DNA of 64,000 bases from Novosphingobium sp. NDB2Meth1 (GTDB lineage: Bacteria; Pseudomonadota; Alphaproteobacteria; Sphingomonadales; Sphingomonadaceae), in NCBI RefSeq assembly GCF_900117425.1, contig NZ_FPEH01000015.1, forward strand, positions 62,001-126,000, written 5' to 3'. Under the pieces are notes generated by a model. That model searched no databases. It saw only the letters and a program-made list of their open reading frames with translations, and was not told the origin of the DNA. Both the position numbers and the translations under genes were made by a program. Numbering within the stretch: the stretch's first letter is position 1; the number at the start of each line of letters is the position of its first letter. This document shows, piece by piece, positions 18,532 through 26,336 of the stretch.

Positions 18532-19908
18532 GTGCCATTGCCTGTTTCGGTCAGCCGCTCCCAGGCCCGTGACCCGGACTTCTTCCCCGGCATGGCTCTC
18601 GCGCTTCCTCTGGGCATCCAGCACGTGCTGGCGATGTTTGTTTCGAACCTCACCCCGCCGATTATCGTCGCAGGGGCGGCGGGCTTCGGGTTTGGTTCGG
18701 CGGACCCTTCGGAACTCATCTACATGATCCAGATGGCTATGCTCTTCGCCGGGATCGCCACCTTGATGCAGACGGTCGGCTTTGGCCCCATCGGCGCGCG
18801 GCTGCCATTGGTGCAGGGAACGAGCTTTGCATTTATCCCGGTGATGATCCCGATTGTGGCGGGGCGCGGCGTCGGCGCGATGGCGGAATTGACCACGGCG
18901 GCGCTCATCGGCGGGCTGGTACATGGCGCGCTCAGCGTCTTCGTCGGGCGCGTGCGGTTTGCCTTGCCGCCGATGATCACCGGGCTTGTCGTGCTGATGA
19001 TCGGTCTCTCACTGATGCGGATCGGGGTGCAATATGCGGCGGGGGGTGTGCCTGCGGTGGGTACACCCGCGTTCGGTGCAGGGACAAGCTGGCTGCTGGC
19101 CGGGGTGGTGGTTTTGGCGACGCTCGGCCTCAAGTTCTTCGCGCGAGGGATCTGGTCGACGGCATCTGTGCTGCTAGGGTTGCTGGCGGGCTATCTTGTC
19201 GCACTGGCGATGGGGCGGATTTCGTTTGCTGCGGTGGGCGCCGCGCCGCTGGTCATGGTCCCGCAGCCGTTTCACTTCGGCTTTGCTATCTCAGCTTCGG
19301 CGGTGCTGGGTTTCGTGCTCACGGGGTTCGTGTCCTCGATCGAGTCCATCGGTGATGTCGAGGCGATCTGCGAGGGAACGGCGGGGCGCCCTGCCACCGA
19401 TGCCGAACTCAAGGGCGCTGTGGCGGCGGACGGTGCGGGGACGGCGCTGGCCGCGATCTTCGGCGCGATGCCCAACACCACATTCAGCCAGAACGTCGGC
19501 CTGATCGCGATCACGGGGATGATGAGCCGCCACGTGGTGACGCTTGGCGCGCTGTTCCTGATCGTCTGCGGACTGGTGCCCAAGATCGGCGCGGTGATCA
19601 CCACGATCCCCATCGAAGTGCTGGGCGGCGGGGTGATCGTGATGTTCGGCATGGTCGCTTCGGCGGCGCTTTCCATGCTCTCGGGCGTCACGTGGAACCA
19701 GCGCAACATGCTGGTGTTCGGGGTGAGCCTGTCACTGGCGCTAGGCCTGCAGCTTGAGCCGACCGCGCTGGCGCACTTGCCGGAGACAGCGCGGATGCTG
19801 CTGTCTTCGGGCGTGCTGCCGGCGGCGATCATGGCGATCGTGCTCAACCTGATCCTGCCGCACGAAACGGCGGACGAGGAGCCGGTGCTCGCCGGGGATG
19901 GAGCATAG
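18532..19908 (+). CDS. NCS2-family xanthine/urate permease
   Basis: 458 residues from GTG 18532 behind a GGAG-like site. About 12-14 membrane helices. NCS2 signatures include LGIQHVLAMF, the substrate-site loop QGTSFAFIPV, and the region VGLIAITGMMSRHVVTLGA followed by PTEVLGG-like TIPIEVLGGGVIVMFG. It couples import of xanthine or uric acid to protons. Placement right after 8-oxoguanine deaminase fits uptake of oxidised purines; choosing between xanthine and urate would need experiment. Confidence 0.9.
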   Translation: MPLPVSVSRSQARDPDFFPGMALALPLGIQHVLAMFVSNLTPPIIVAGAAGFGFGSADPSELIYMIQMAMLFAGIATLMQTVGFGPIGARLPLVQGTSFAFIPVMIPIVAGRGVGAMAELTTAALIGGLVHGALSVFVGRVRFALPPMITGLVVLMIGLSLMRIGVQYAAGGVPAVGTPAFGAGTSWLLAGVVVLATLGLKFFARGIWSTASVLLGLLAGYLVALAMGRISFAAVGAAPLVMVPQPFHFGFAISASAVLGFVLTGFVSSIESIGDVEAICEGTAGRPATDAELKGAVAADGAGTALAAIFGAMPNTTFSQNVGLIAITGMMSRHVVTLGALFLIVCGLVPKIGAVITTIPIEVLGGGVIVMFGMVASAALSMLSGVTWNQRNMLVFGVSLSLALGLQLEPTALAHLPETARMLLSSGVLPAAIMAIVLNLILPHETADEEPVLAGDGA

Positions 19909-19936
19909 CCAAGTGGTGACGAGCGCTCTCTTTTTT

Positions 19937-19960
19937 GCAACAAACCGTCCGGTTCATTGC
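19937..19960. promoter_or_regulatory. Candidate operator heading the hpx/all/xdh operon
   Basis: A 24-nt imperfect dyad: GCAACAAACCG, two spacer bases, CGGTTCATTGC (9 of 11 positions complementary). It lies 41 nt before the ATG of the next gene. Its outer arms GCAACA and TTCATTGC are identical to those at 11667-11690, next to the LysR gene; in all 17 of 24 bases agree. It is the only sizeable gap (93 nt) before the long gene run to 38959, so it is well placed for control of that run. Confidence 0.55.
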
Positions 19961-20001
19961 GCTCGCTCGGTAGGGTGCGGCGCGGCATAGCGGCGGGACC
20001 C

Positions 20002-21147
20002 ATGGCCATGCGCATCACGATACCCAAGGTCGATCCGTTCCTGCTGTGGCTGGTGGGCTGTGTCGTGGCGGCCAGCGTGCTGCCCGCACGCGGGGCTGTG
20101 CTGACGGCGTTCGACGTTGCGGCGGACGGTGCGATCGTGCTGCTGTTCTTCCTCCACGGGGCCAAGCTATCGCGCGAAGCGGTCCTTGCGGGGATCGGGC
20201 ACTGGCGGCTGCATCTGATGGCGCTGGCCTTCACCTACATCCTGTTTCCGGCGCTGGGGTTGGCGGCGGCGGCGCTGACGGGGCGGGTGATCGATCCCTC
20301 GCTGGCGGTGGGGCTGCTGTTCCTCGCGCTGCTGCCCTCGACGGTGCAAAGCTCGATTGCTTTTACCGCGATGGCGGGCGGCAATGTCGCGGCGGCAGTG
20401 TGCAGCGCATCGCTCTCGAACCTGCTCGGCATCGTGCTGACGCCGCTGCTGGTGGCGGTGTTCATCCATTCGGGCGGAAACGCCGGGATGGACGAGTGGG
20501 CCTCTGTGCAGAAGATCGGGACGCAGTTGCTGCTGCCGTTCCTGGCGGGGCACTTGCTGCGGCCGGTGATCGGCACCTGGATCGACGGGCACAAGAAGCT
20601 GCTGCAGCCCGTTGACCGCTCTTCGGTCCTGCTGGTGGTATATTCGGCGTTCAGCGCGGCGGTCGTGAACGGGGTGTGGCAGCGCGTCGGGCCGTTCGAT
20701 CTCGGTGTGCTGCTTCTGGCCTCCGCCGTGATGCTCGCCATCGTGATCGCGGTGAACGGTGTAGCCGCGCGGGCGGCGGGCCTGAAGCGCGAGGATGCCA
20801 TTGTCCTGCTGTTCTGCGGCTCGAAGAAGAGCCTCGTTTCCGGCGTGCCGATGGCGGGGGCACTGTTTGCTCCGGCGCAGGTGGGCATGGTGATCCTGCC
20901 CTTGATGATCTTCCACCAGTTGCAGCTGTTCGTCTGCGCGTGGCTGGCAGGGCGCTGGCGGCAGGAACTGGATGCGGCGGCTGCGGCTGCGGCACTGCCG
21001 CTCCCGCCGCAGGATGAAGCCGCAATGCTGGCGCGGGCCGGGGAGATCGATCTGCCGGTGCCGGAAGAATGCCGTCCGGGCGTGCAGGCCAACCTTGCAC
21101 TTTTGACGCAGCATGCGCGGATCGCGCTGGGCGAGGGCGGCGCATGA
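20002..21147 (+). CDS. SBF-type transporter with C-terminal HpxX/AtzG-like (DUF4089) tail
   Basis: 381 residues from the ATG at 20002 (another ATG lies at 20008). Residues 1 to about 315 form an SBF-like (bile acid/arsenite-fold, YfeH-type) carrier with ten hydrophobic segments; visible marks are FFLHGAKLSREAVLAG, LPSTVQSSIAFTAMAGGNVA, LVVYSAFSAAVV, FCGSKKSLVSGVPMAGALF and FHQLQLFVCAWLA. YfeH-like proteins normally stop there. Here an Ala/Pro linker leads to IDLPVPEECRPGVQANLALL, the core of DUF4089 (AtzG/HpxX, GatC-like small amidase subunits). The amidase gene follows with an ATGA overlap. The substrate is unknown; a ureide such as oxalurate or allantoin is an inference. No separate hpxX is present. 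Confidence 0.85.
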   Translation: MAMRITIPKVDPFLLWLVGCVVAASVLPARGAVLTAFDVAADGAIVLLFFLHGAKLSREAVLAGIGHWRLHLMALAFTYILFPALGLAAAALTGRVIDPSLAVGLLFLALLPSTVQSSIAFTAMAGGNVAAAVCSASLSNLLGIVLTPLLVAVFIHSGGNAGMDEWASVQKIGTQLLLPFLAGHLLRPVIGTWIDGHKKLLQPVDRSSVLLVVYSAFSAAVVNGVWQRVGPFDLGVLLLASAVMLAIVIAVNGVAARAAGLKREDAIVLLFCGSKKSLVSGVPMAGALFAPAQVGMVILPLMIFHQLQLFVCAWLAGRWRQELDAAAAAAALPLPPQDEAAMLARAGEIDLPVPEECRPGVQANLALLTQHARIALGEGGA

Positions 21148-22478
21148 GGACGGCGACTGCCATCGCGGCAGCGGTGCGTTCGGGCGACATCAGCGCTGCA
21201 TCGGTTGCAGCGCGCACGCTCGATGCCTTGCGCGCCGACAGGCATGTGGCGGTGACCCGCGTACTGGCCGAGCGGGCGATGGCGGAAGCATCGGCGGTCG
21301 ACGCCAGGATCGCGCGGGGCGAAGACGCCGGGCAGCTGGCGGGCGTGCCCTATGTGGTGAAGGACTTGTTCGACGTTGAAGGTTTGCCGACCACTGCGGG
21401 CTCGGCGGCACGGGCCAAGGGGCCTGCGGCTGCGGCAGATGCCGAATCGGTGCGACGGTTGCAGGCAGCGGGCGCGGTGCTTTGTGCGACGGTCAATATG
21501 GACGCCTTTGCCTATGGTTTTGCCACGGTGAACGCGGATTATGGGACGACGCGCAATCCGCATGATCCCGCGCGTCTGGCTGGTGGATCTTCCGGCGGAT
21601 CAGCGGCAGCCGTGGCGGCGGGGCTGGTCCCGCTGGCGTTGGGGTCGGACACCAACGGTTCGGTGCGCGTACCCGCAAGCCTGTGCGGGCTCTATGGCCT
21701 GCGGCCAGCACGCGGCGATCTGCCGGTGGCCGGAACGTTCCCGTTTGCCGAAAGCTTTGACGAGATCGGGCCATTTGCGGCTGATTTGGGTGATCTTGCG
21801 ATGGTCTGGGAGGTGCTGCGCGGCGGCGCCGTTGCGCCCAGCGCCGCCGCTCCAAGGATCGCTCGGCTCGGGGGGCGTTTCCGCGAGAATGCCGATCCGG
21901 CGCAGCTTGCCGCGATTGATGCGATTGCTCCCGATGCCCCGCTGCTTGTCCTGCCGGACGTCCCGAGGGCGCGCAGTGCGGCCTTCGTGATCACCGCGTA
22001 TGAAGGCGGCCATTTGCACCGCGAGGCGCTCAAGGCCGATCCGTTCGGCTATGATCCGGCGGTACGCGACAGGCTGATCGCGGGAGCATTGCTGCCCGAT
22101 GCGCTGTACGAGCGCGCCCTGGCGTTCCGGACCGAGTATGTGGCGCGGATCGAAGCACTGGTATCGGACTTCGATGTACTGCTCGCACCGTCCGCGCCTT
22201 GTTCCGCCCCGCTGATCGCGGATCCCATGATCCTGATCGACGGCGAGCCTAGCCCGGCGCGGTCCAATCTGGGCATCCATACCCAGTCAATCACGTTTAC
22301 GGGCCTTCCTGTGCTGGCGGTGCCGCTCAAGCGTCCGGGCGCGCTCCCGTTGGGCTTGCAACTGATCGGCATGCGGGGCGGGGAAGGCGCGCTGCTGCGG
22401 CTGGCGCATGAACTTGAAGAACGGGGCGTGACCGGCGTGAGCATGCCGGCCGGGGCTTATGCGGGGGAAATGACATGA
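21144..22478 (+). CDS. hpxY: AtzE/HpxY-family amidase
   Basis: 444 residues; ATG 21144 overlaps the transporter stop. It is an amidase-signature enzyme: Lys73 in GVPYVVKDLFD, the cis-Ser in GGSSGGS (149), and the nucleophile Ser173 in GSDTNGSVRVPAS. Sequence style (LAGVPxxVKDLFDVEGLPT, NPHDPARLAGGSSGGS, LFGLRP-like LYGLRPARGDLPVAG) matches the AtzE family: 1-carboxybiuret hydrolase in triazine breakdown and HpxY in Klebsiella purine (oxalurate) loci. AtzE-type enzymes need the small AtzG subunit, which here appears as the tail of the upstream transporter. The exact substrate is not proven. Confidence 0.85.
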   Translation: MRTATAIAAAVRSGDISAASVAARTLDALRADRHVAVTRVLAERAMAEASAVDARIARGEDAGQLAGVPYVVKDLFDVEGLPTTAGSAARAKGPAAAADAESVRRLQAAGAVLCATVNMDAFAYGFATVNADYGTTRNPHDPARLAGGSSGGSAAAVAAGLVPLALGSDTNGSVRVPASLCGLYGLRPARGDLPVAGTFPFAESFDEIGPFAADLGDLAMVWEVLRGGAVAPSAAAPRIARLGGRFRENADPAQLAAIDAIAPDAPLLVLPDVPRARSAAFVITAYEGGHLHREALKADPFGYDPAVRDRLIAGALLPDALYERALAFRTEYVARIEALVSDFDVLLAPSAPCSAPLIADPMILIDGEPSPARSNLGIHTQSITFTGLPVLAVPLKRPGALPLGLQLIGMRGGEGALLRLAHELEERGVTGVSMPAGAYAGEMT

Positions 22479-23830
22479 CGGGCGAAGCGGCCACGGCCGA
22501 AAACACTGGGGGAATGCTGGAGGCCCGGTTCAAACTCAGCGAGCGCGGCACCGATGTGCGCACCGAAGTGCTGGCAGGGTTCACCACCTTCCTGACGATG
22601 GCCTATATCGTGCTCGTCAATCCGGCGATCCTTGGGCAGGCGGGGCTGCCGGTGGCTTCGGTAGCGGCGGCGACATGCTTTGCCGCGGCCTTTGCCTCGA
22701 TCCTGATGGGCATGGTGGCGAACACCCCGCTGGCGCTGGCGCCGGGCATGGGGCTCAACGCCTATTTCAGCTTCACCGTGGTGCAGCAGATGGGCGTGCC
22801 CTGGCCGGTGGCGCTCGGCTGCGTGTTCATCTCGGGCGTCGCCTTCCTGATCCTGACGTTGACGGGCGTGCGCCAGCTGATCGTCTCGGTGATCCCGCAG
22901 CACCTGTTTGCGGCGGTGGCGGGCGGCATCGGGCTGTTCATCGGCTTTATCGGGTTGAAGGATGCGGGGATCGTGGTGGCCAATCCCGCAACGTTCGTGG
23001 CGCTGGGCAGCGTGACGCAGCCGGGGCCGGCGCTGGCGCTGTTCGGCCTCGTGATCATCGGCACCCTCAGCGTGTGGAACGTGCGCGCCGCGATGCTGAT
23101 CGGGATCGTGCTGACGACGCTGGCCGGCTGGGTGATGGGCCAGGTCCATGCGCCGACCGAGCCCTACAGCCTCGCTGCACTGACGGCGACGGCGTTCAAG
23201 CTCGATATTCCGGGCGTTTTCGGGCTTTCTGGGAAGGCCGGGCTTGGGCTGCTGGAAATCCTGTTCGTGTTCCTCTTCGTCGATTTGTTCGACAATATCG
23301 GCACCTTGGTCGCGGTGACCAAGCGTGCCGGGCTGATGGACGCGGCGGGCAAGATCCCGGGGCTCAACCGCATCCTGATGACGGATGCGGTGGCGACGAT
23401 GGTCGGCGCGATGGCGGGCACGTCCACCGTGACGAGCTATGTCGAAAGCGCGGCGGGCGTGCAGGCGGGTGGCCGCACGGGGCTGACGGCGGTGGTCTGC
23501 GGGCTGCTGTTCCTCGCGACGATGTTCGTGGCGCCTTATGCGAGCTTCGTGCCGCTGGCGGCGACCGCGCCTGCGCTCGTCGTGGTCGGCGGGCTGATGC
23601 TGCTGCCGCTCACCGAAGTCGACTGGGAGGATCCGATGGCGGCGATCCCGGCGTTCCTCACGGTCGCGATGATCCCGCTGACCTTCTCGATCGCCAACGG
23701 CCTAGCCTTCGGCATCACTGCCCATGCCTTGCTCAAGCTGCTCAAGGGTCAGGCCACGACGAAGGACTGGTTTCTCTACACGCTCGCCGCGCTGTTCGTG
23801 GCGCGCTTTGCCTGGATGGCTGCTGCATGA
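22475..23830 (+). CDS. AzgA-type guanine/hypoxanthine/adenine permease
   Basis: 451 residues, overlapping both neighbours by ATGA. Membrane protein of the AzgA/PbuG branch: the N-terminal TEVLAGFTTFLTMAYIVLVN motif, ANTPLALAPGMGLNAYFSF, FVFLFVDLFDNIGTLVAVTK, and the GTSTVTSYVESAAGVQAGGR segment that forms part of the substrate site. It imports purine bases with protons. It complements the NCS2 carrier by bringing in adenine, guanine and hypoxanthine for the deaminases and xanthine dehydrogenase encoded downstream. Confidence 0.93.
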   Translation: MTGEAATAENTGGMLEARFKLSERGTDVRTEVLAGFTTFLTMAYIVLVNPAILGQAGLPVASVAAATCFAAAFASILMGMVANTPLALAPGMGLNAYFSFTVVQQMGVPWPVALGCVFISGVAFLILTLTGVRQLIVSVIPQHLFAAVAGGIGLFIGFIGLKDAGIVVANPATFVALGSVTQPGPALALFGLVIIGTLSVWNVRAAMLIGIVLTTLAGWVMGQVHAPTEPYSLAALTATAFKLDIPGVFGLSGKAGLGLLEILFVFLFVDLFDNIGTLVAVTKRAGLMDAAGKIPGLNRILMTDAVATMVGAMAGTSTVTSYVESAAGVQAGGRTGLTAVVCGLLFLATMFVAPYASFVPLAATAPALVVVGGLMLLPLTEVDWEDPMAAIPAFLTVAMIPLTFSIANGLAFGITAHALLKLLKGQATTKDWFLYTLAALFVARFAWMAAA

Positions 23831-24753
23831 TCCGTCTTGTTTTTCTGATGTTCGCCGCGCTGCTGGCAACGCCGGCGTGGGCGCAAAAGCTCGATGACAC
23901 CCCGCGCACGGTGGTCATGACGGCGTTCTATCCCGAATGGCACTCGCTCGTGCCGACGATCAAGGATGCCAAGGAACACACGATCAACGGCAATACTTTC
24001 CTGACGGGGACGCTTGAGGGCAAACCGGTCGTGTTGATGCAAAGCGGCGTCAGCGTGGTGAACGCGGCGATGAGCACGCAGCTGGTGCTCGACCGGTTCA
24101 ACGTGAAGCGGATCGTGTTTTCAGGCATCGCGGGGGGCGTCGACCCGGCGCTGTCCATCGGCGATGTTGTTGTGCCGGAAAACTGGGGACAGTATCTTGA
24201 AGGTTCGTTCGCGCGGAAGACCAAGACGGGATGGATGCCGCCGGACAAGGGCGATGCGGAGTCGCCCGCCAACTGGAACTTCATCTTCCCGCGCGGGACT
24301 TTGATCACCACGCCGAGCGCGCCGATGCAGCGGGTGTACCGCATTCCGGTCGACGCCGATTTGCTGGCGCTGGCGAAGAAGGTGGTGCCCACGATCACGC
24401 TCGAACGTTGCGTGCCCCCATCGGACAAGATGCGTGCGGGCTCAGCGCTGTGCCTGCCGCGCATGCCCAAGGTGCAGGTTGGCGGAACAGGCGTGACCGC
24501 GGGCATCTATGCCGACAACGCCGCGTTCCGCATCTACCTGCAGCGCGCGTGGAAGGCGCGGGTGCTTGATATGGAAAGCGCCGCGGTGATGCAGGTGGCG
24601 ATGAGCAACGCGGTGCCGGCGATCGTGTTCCGGAGCCTGTCCGACCTCGCCGGCGGCGATCCGCACAAGAACATGGAATATGTCTTCGAGCACCTCGCCT
24701 CGGCCAATTCGGCGCATGTTGTGCGCGCCTTTGTCGCAGCGCTGCCAAACTGA
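23827..24753 (+). CDS. Exported purine nucleoside phosphorylase/nucleosidase-like protein
   Basis: 308 residues; ATG 23827 overlaps the permease stop. A cleavable signal peptide (MIRLVFLMFAALLATPAWAQ) places it in the periplasm. The PNP/UDP-phosphorylase fold is seen in VVLMQSGVSVVNAAMSTQLVL, IVFSGIAGGVDPALSIGDVVVP and the LDMESAAVMQVA acidic motif that binds the ribose in MTA/SAH nucleosidases. It would release free bases from nucleosides outside the cytoplasm for AzgA to import. Whether it is phosphorolytic or hydrolytic cannot be decided from sequence; low periplasmic phosphate would favour hydrolysis. Confidence 0.8.
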   Translation: MIRLVFLMFAALLATPAWAQKLDDTPRTVVMTAFYPEWHSLVPTIKDAKEHTINGNTFLTGTLEGKPVVLMQSGVSVVNAAMSTQLVLDRFNVKRIVFSGIAGGVDPALSIGDVVVPENWGQYLEGSFARKTKTGWMPPDKGDAESPANWNFIFPRGTLITTPSAPMQRVYRIPVDADLLALAKKVVPTITLERCVPPSDKMRAGSALCLPRMPKVQVGGTGVTAGIYADNAAFRIYLQRAWKARVLDMESAAVMQVAMSNAVPAIVFRSLSDLAGGDPHKNMEYVFEHLASANSAHVVRAFVAALPN

Positions 24754-26336
24754 TGGGGCTGACAACCGTCTCGGGCCGCAAGGGCATCGTCACCGCGCCG
24801 CATCGGCTGGCGGCGGAGGCGGGGCTGTCCGTGCTGCAGGATGGCGGCAATGCGGTGGAGGCGACCGTGGCGGTCGCGGCGTGCCTTGCGGTCGTCTATC
24901 CGCATATGACCGGGATCGGCGGGGACGGGTTCTGGGTGATCCATGAGCCGGATGGCGCGGTGCATGGCATCCATGGCTGCGGCGGGGCGGCGGGGGCGAT
25001 CTCGCTTGCGATGTACGCCGGGCTGGAGGCAGTGCCGTTTCGCGGACCGCTCGCGGCCAATACGGTCGCAGGGACGATTTCGGGCTGGGCGGCGGCGTTG
25101 GCGGGCGCGGGCGGCTCGCTGCCGCTGGACCGGCTGCTGCGCGATGCGATTGCCTATGCCGAAGCAGGTGTTGCAGTTACCGCGGGTCAGGCTGCTATCG
25201 CCGAGGCGAAGGGCCCGGAACTGCGTGTCCAGCCGGGTTCCTACGCAGCGATCTTCGAGCCTGAAGGGCGCCCGCTGCGCCGCGATGATGTGCTGCGCCA
25301 GCCTGCACTGGCGGAAACCTTGCGGCGGCTTTGTGACGAGGGCCTGGAGAGCTTCTACACCGGCGCGCTCGCGGCGGACATTGCGGCGGATCTTGTAGCG
25401 CTTGGTAGCCCGGTCTCGGCAGCGGACCTTGCGGCGCATGTCGGGACGCGGCCCGAACCGCTGACGGTGCGGTTTAAGGATGCGCGCCTGTGGAACTCGG
25501 CGCCGCCGACGCAGGGGTTTGCCTCGCTGGTGATCCTCGCGCTGTTCGATCGGCTGGAAGCGGATGTGGCGGACGGGTTTGCGCATGTCCATGGGCTGGT
25601 CGAGGCGACCAAGCAGGCCTTCCTGCTGCGCGACCGGCATGTCGGCGATCCGGCCTTTGCAGCGTTCGATTTTCAGGGCCTGCTGGACGATGCGGCGGCG
25701 CTTGATGCGCTGGCGGCCAAGATCGATCCGGCGTGTGCCCTGCCGTGGCCGCAGCCGCCGCAGTGGGGCGATACCTGCTGGTTTGGCGCCGCTGACGGCG
25801 AGGGGCGCGTCGCAAGCGCGATCCAGTCGACCTATTTCGAGTTCGGCTCGGGGCTGGTGCTGCCGAAGACCGGAATCACGTGGCAGAACCGGGGCAGCAG
25901 CTTCCGGCTGGCAGAGAGCGGCTGGAATGCCCTCAAACCCTATCGCAAGCCGTTCCACACGCTCAATCCCGCGCTGGCGAAGTTCGATGATGGGCGGGTG
26001 ATGGCCTATGGCACGATGGGCGGGGAAGGGCAGCCGCAGACGCAGGCGGCGCTGTTCAGCCGGTACGCCCGGTTCGGCACAGACTTGCAGGAAGCGATCA
26101 GCGCGCCGCGCTGGCTGCTGGGGCGAACCTGGGGCGATCAGTCGACCACGCTCAAGCTGGAGGATGGCTTTTCGCCTGAGCTTTATGCTGCGCTCGAAGC
26201 GGCGGGGCATGCGGTGGAGCGGGTCGGGCCGCTGACCGCGACAATGGGGCATGCCGGGGCGATCGTGCGCCATCCGGATGGGCGGCTGGATGGCGCGACC
26301 GATCCGCGCAGCGATGGCGGGGTGGCGGCATGGTGA
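24753..26336 (+). CDS. hpxW: HpxW-like gamma-glutamyltransferase family protein (oxamate amidohydrolase)
   Basis: 527 residues. It is a GGT-fold autoprocessing enzyme: early TAPHRLAAEAGLSVLQDGGNA, GGDGFWVIHE, and the cleavage/nucleophile Thr341 in WGDTCWFGAADGEG. Classical GGTs are exported; this one has no signal peptide, which fits the cytoplasmic oxamate amidohydrolase HpxW of Klebsiella, whose nucleophile is at nearly the same position. HpxW turns oxamate into oxalate and ammonia. Genes for hpxY, hpxZ and an hpxX-like tail are all in this run. It starts TGATG-coupled to the gene before. Confidence 0.83.
   Translation: MGLTTVSGRKGIVTAPHRLAAEAGLSVLQDGGNAVEATVAVAACLAVVYPHMTGIGGDGFWVIHEPDGAVHGIHGCGGAAGAISLAMYAGLEAVPFRGPLAANTVAGTISGWAAALAGAGGSLPLDRLLRDAIAYAEAGVAVTAGQAAIAEAKGPELRVQPGSYAAIFEPEGRPLRRDDVLRQPALAETLRRLCDEGLESFYTGALAADIAADLVALGSPVSAADLAAHVGTRPEPLTVRFKDARLWNSAPPTQGFASLVILALFDRLEADVADGFAHVHGLVEATKQAFLLRDRHVGDPAFAAFDFQGLLDDAAALDALAAKIDPACALPWPQPPQWGDTCWFGAADGEGRVASAIQSTYFEFGSGLVLPKTGITWQNRGSSFRLAESGWNALKPYRKPFHTLNPALAKFDDGRVMAYGTMGGEGQPQTQAALFSRYARFGTDLQEAISAPRWLLGRTWGDQSTTLKLEDGFSPELYAALEAAGHAVERVGPLTATMGHAGAIVRHPDGRLDGATDPRSDGGVAAW

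Noticed and set aside
24753..26336. Classical periplasmic gamma-glutamyltransferase for glutathione
   Set aside because: No signal peptide, and the purine context with hpxY and hpxZ fits the HpxW branch better.
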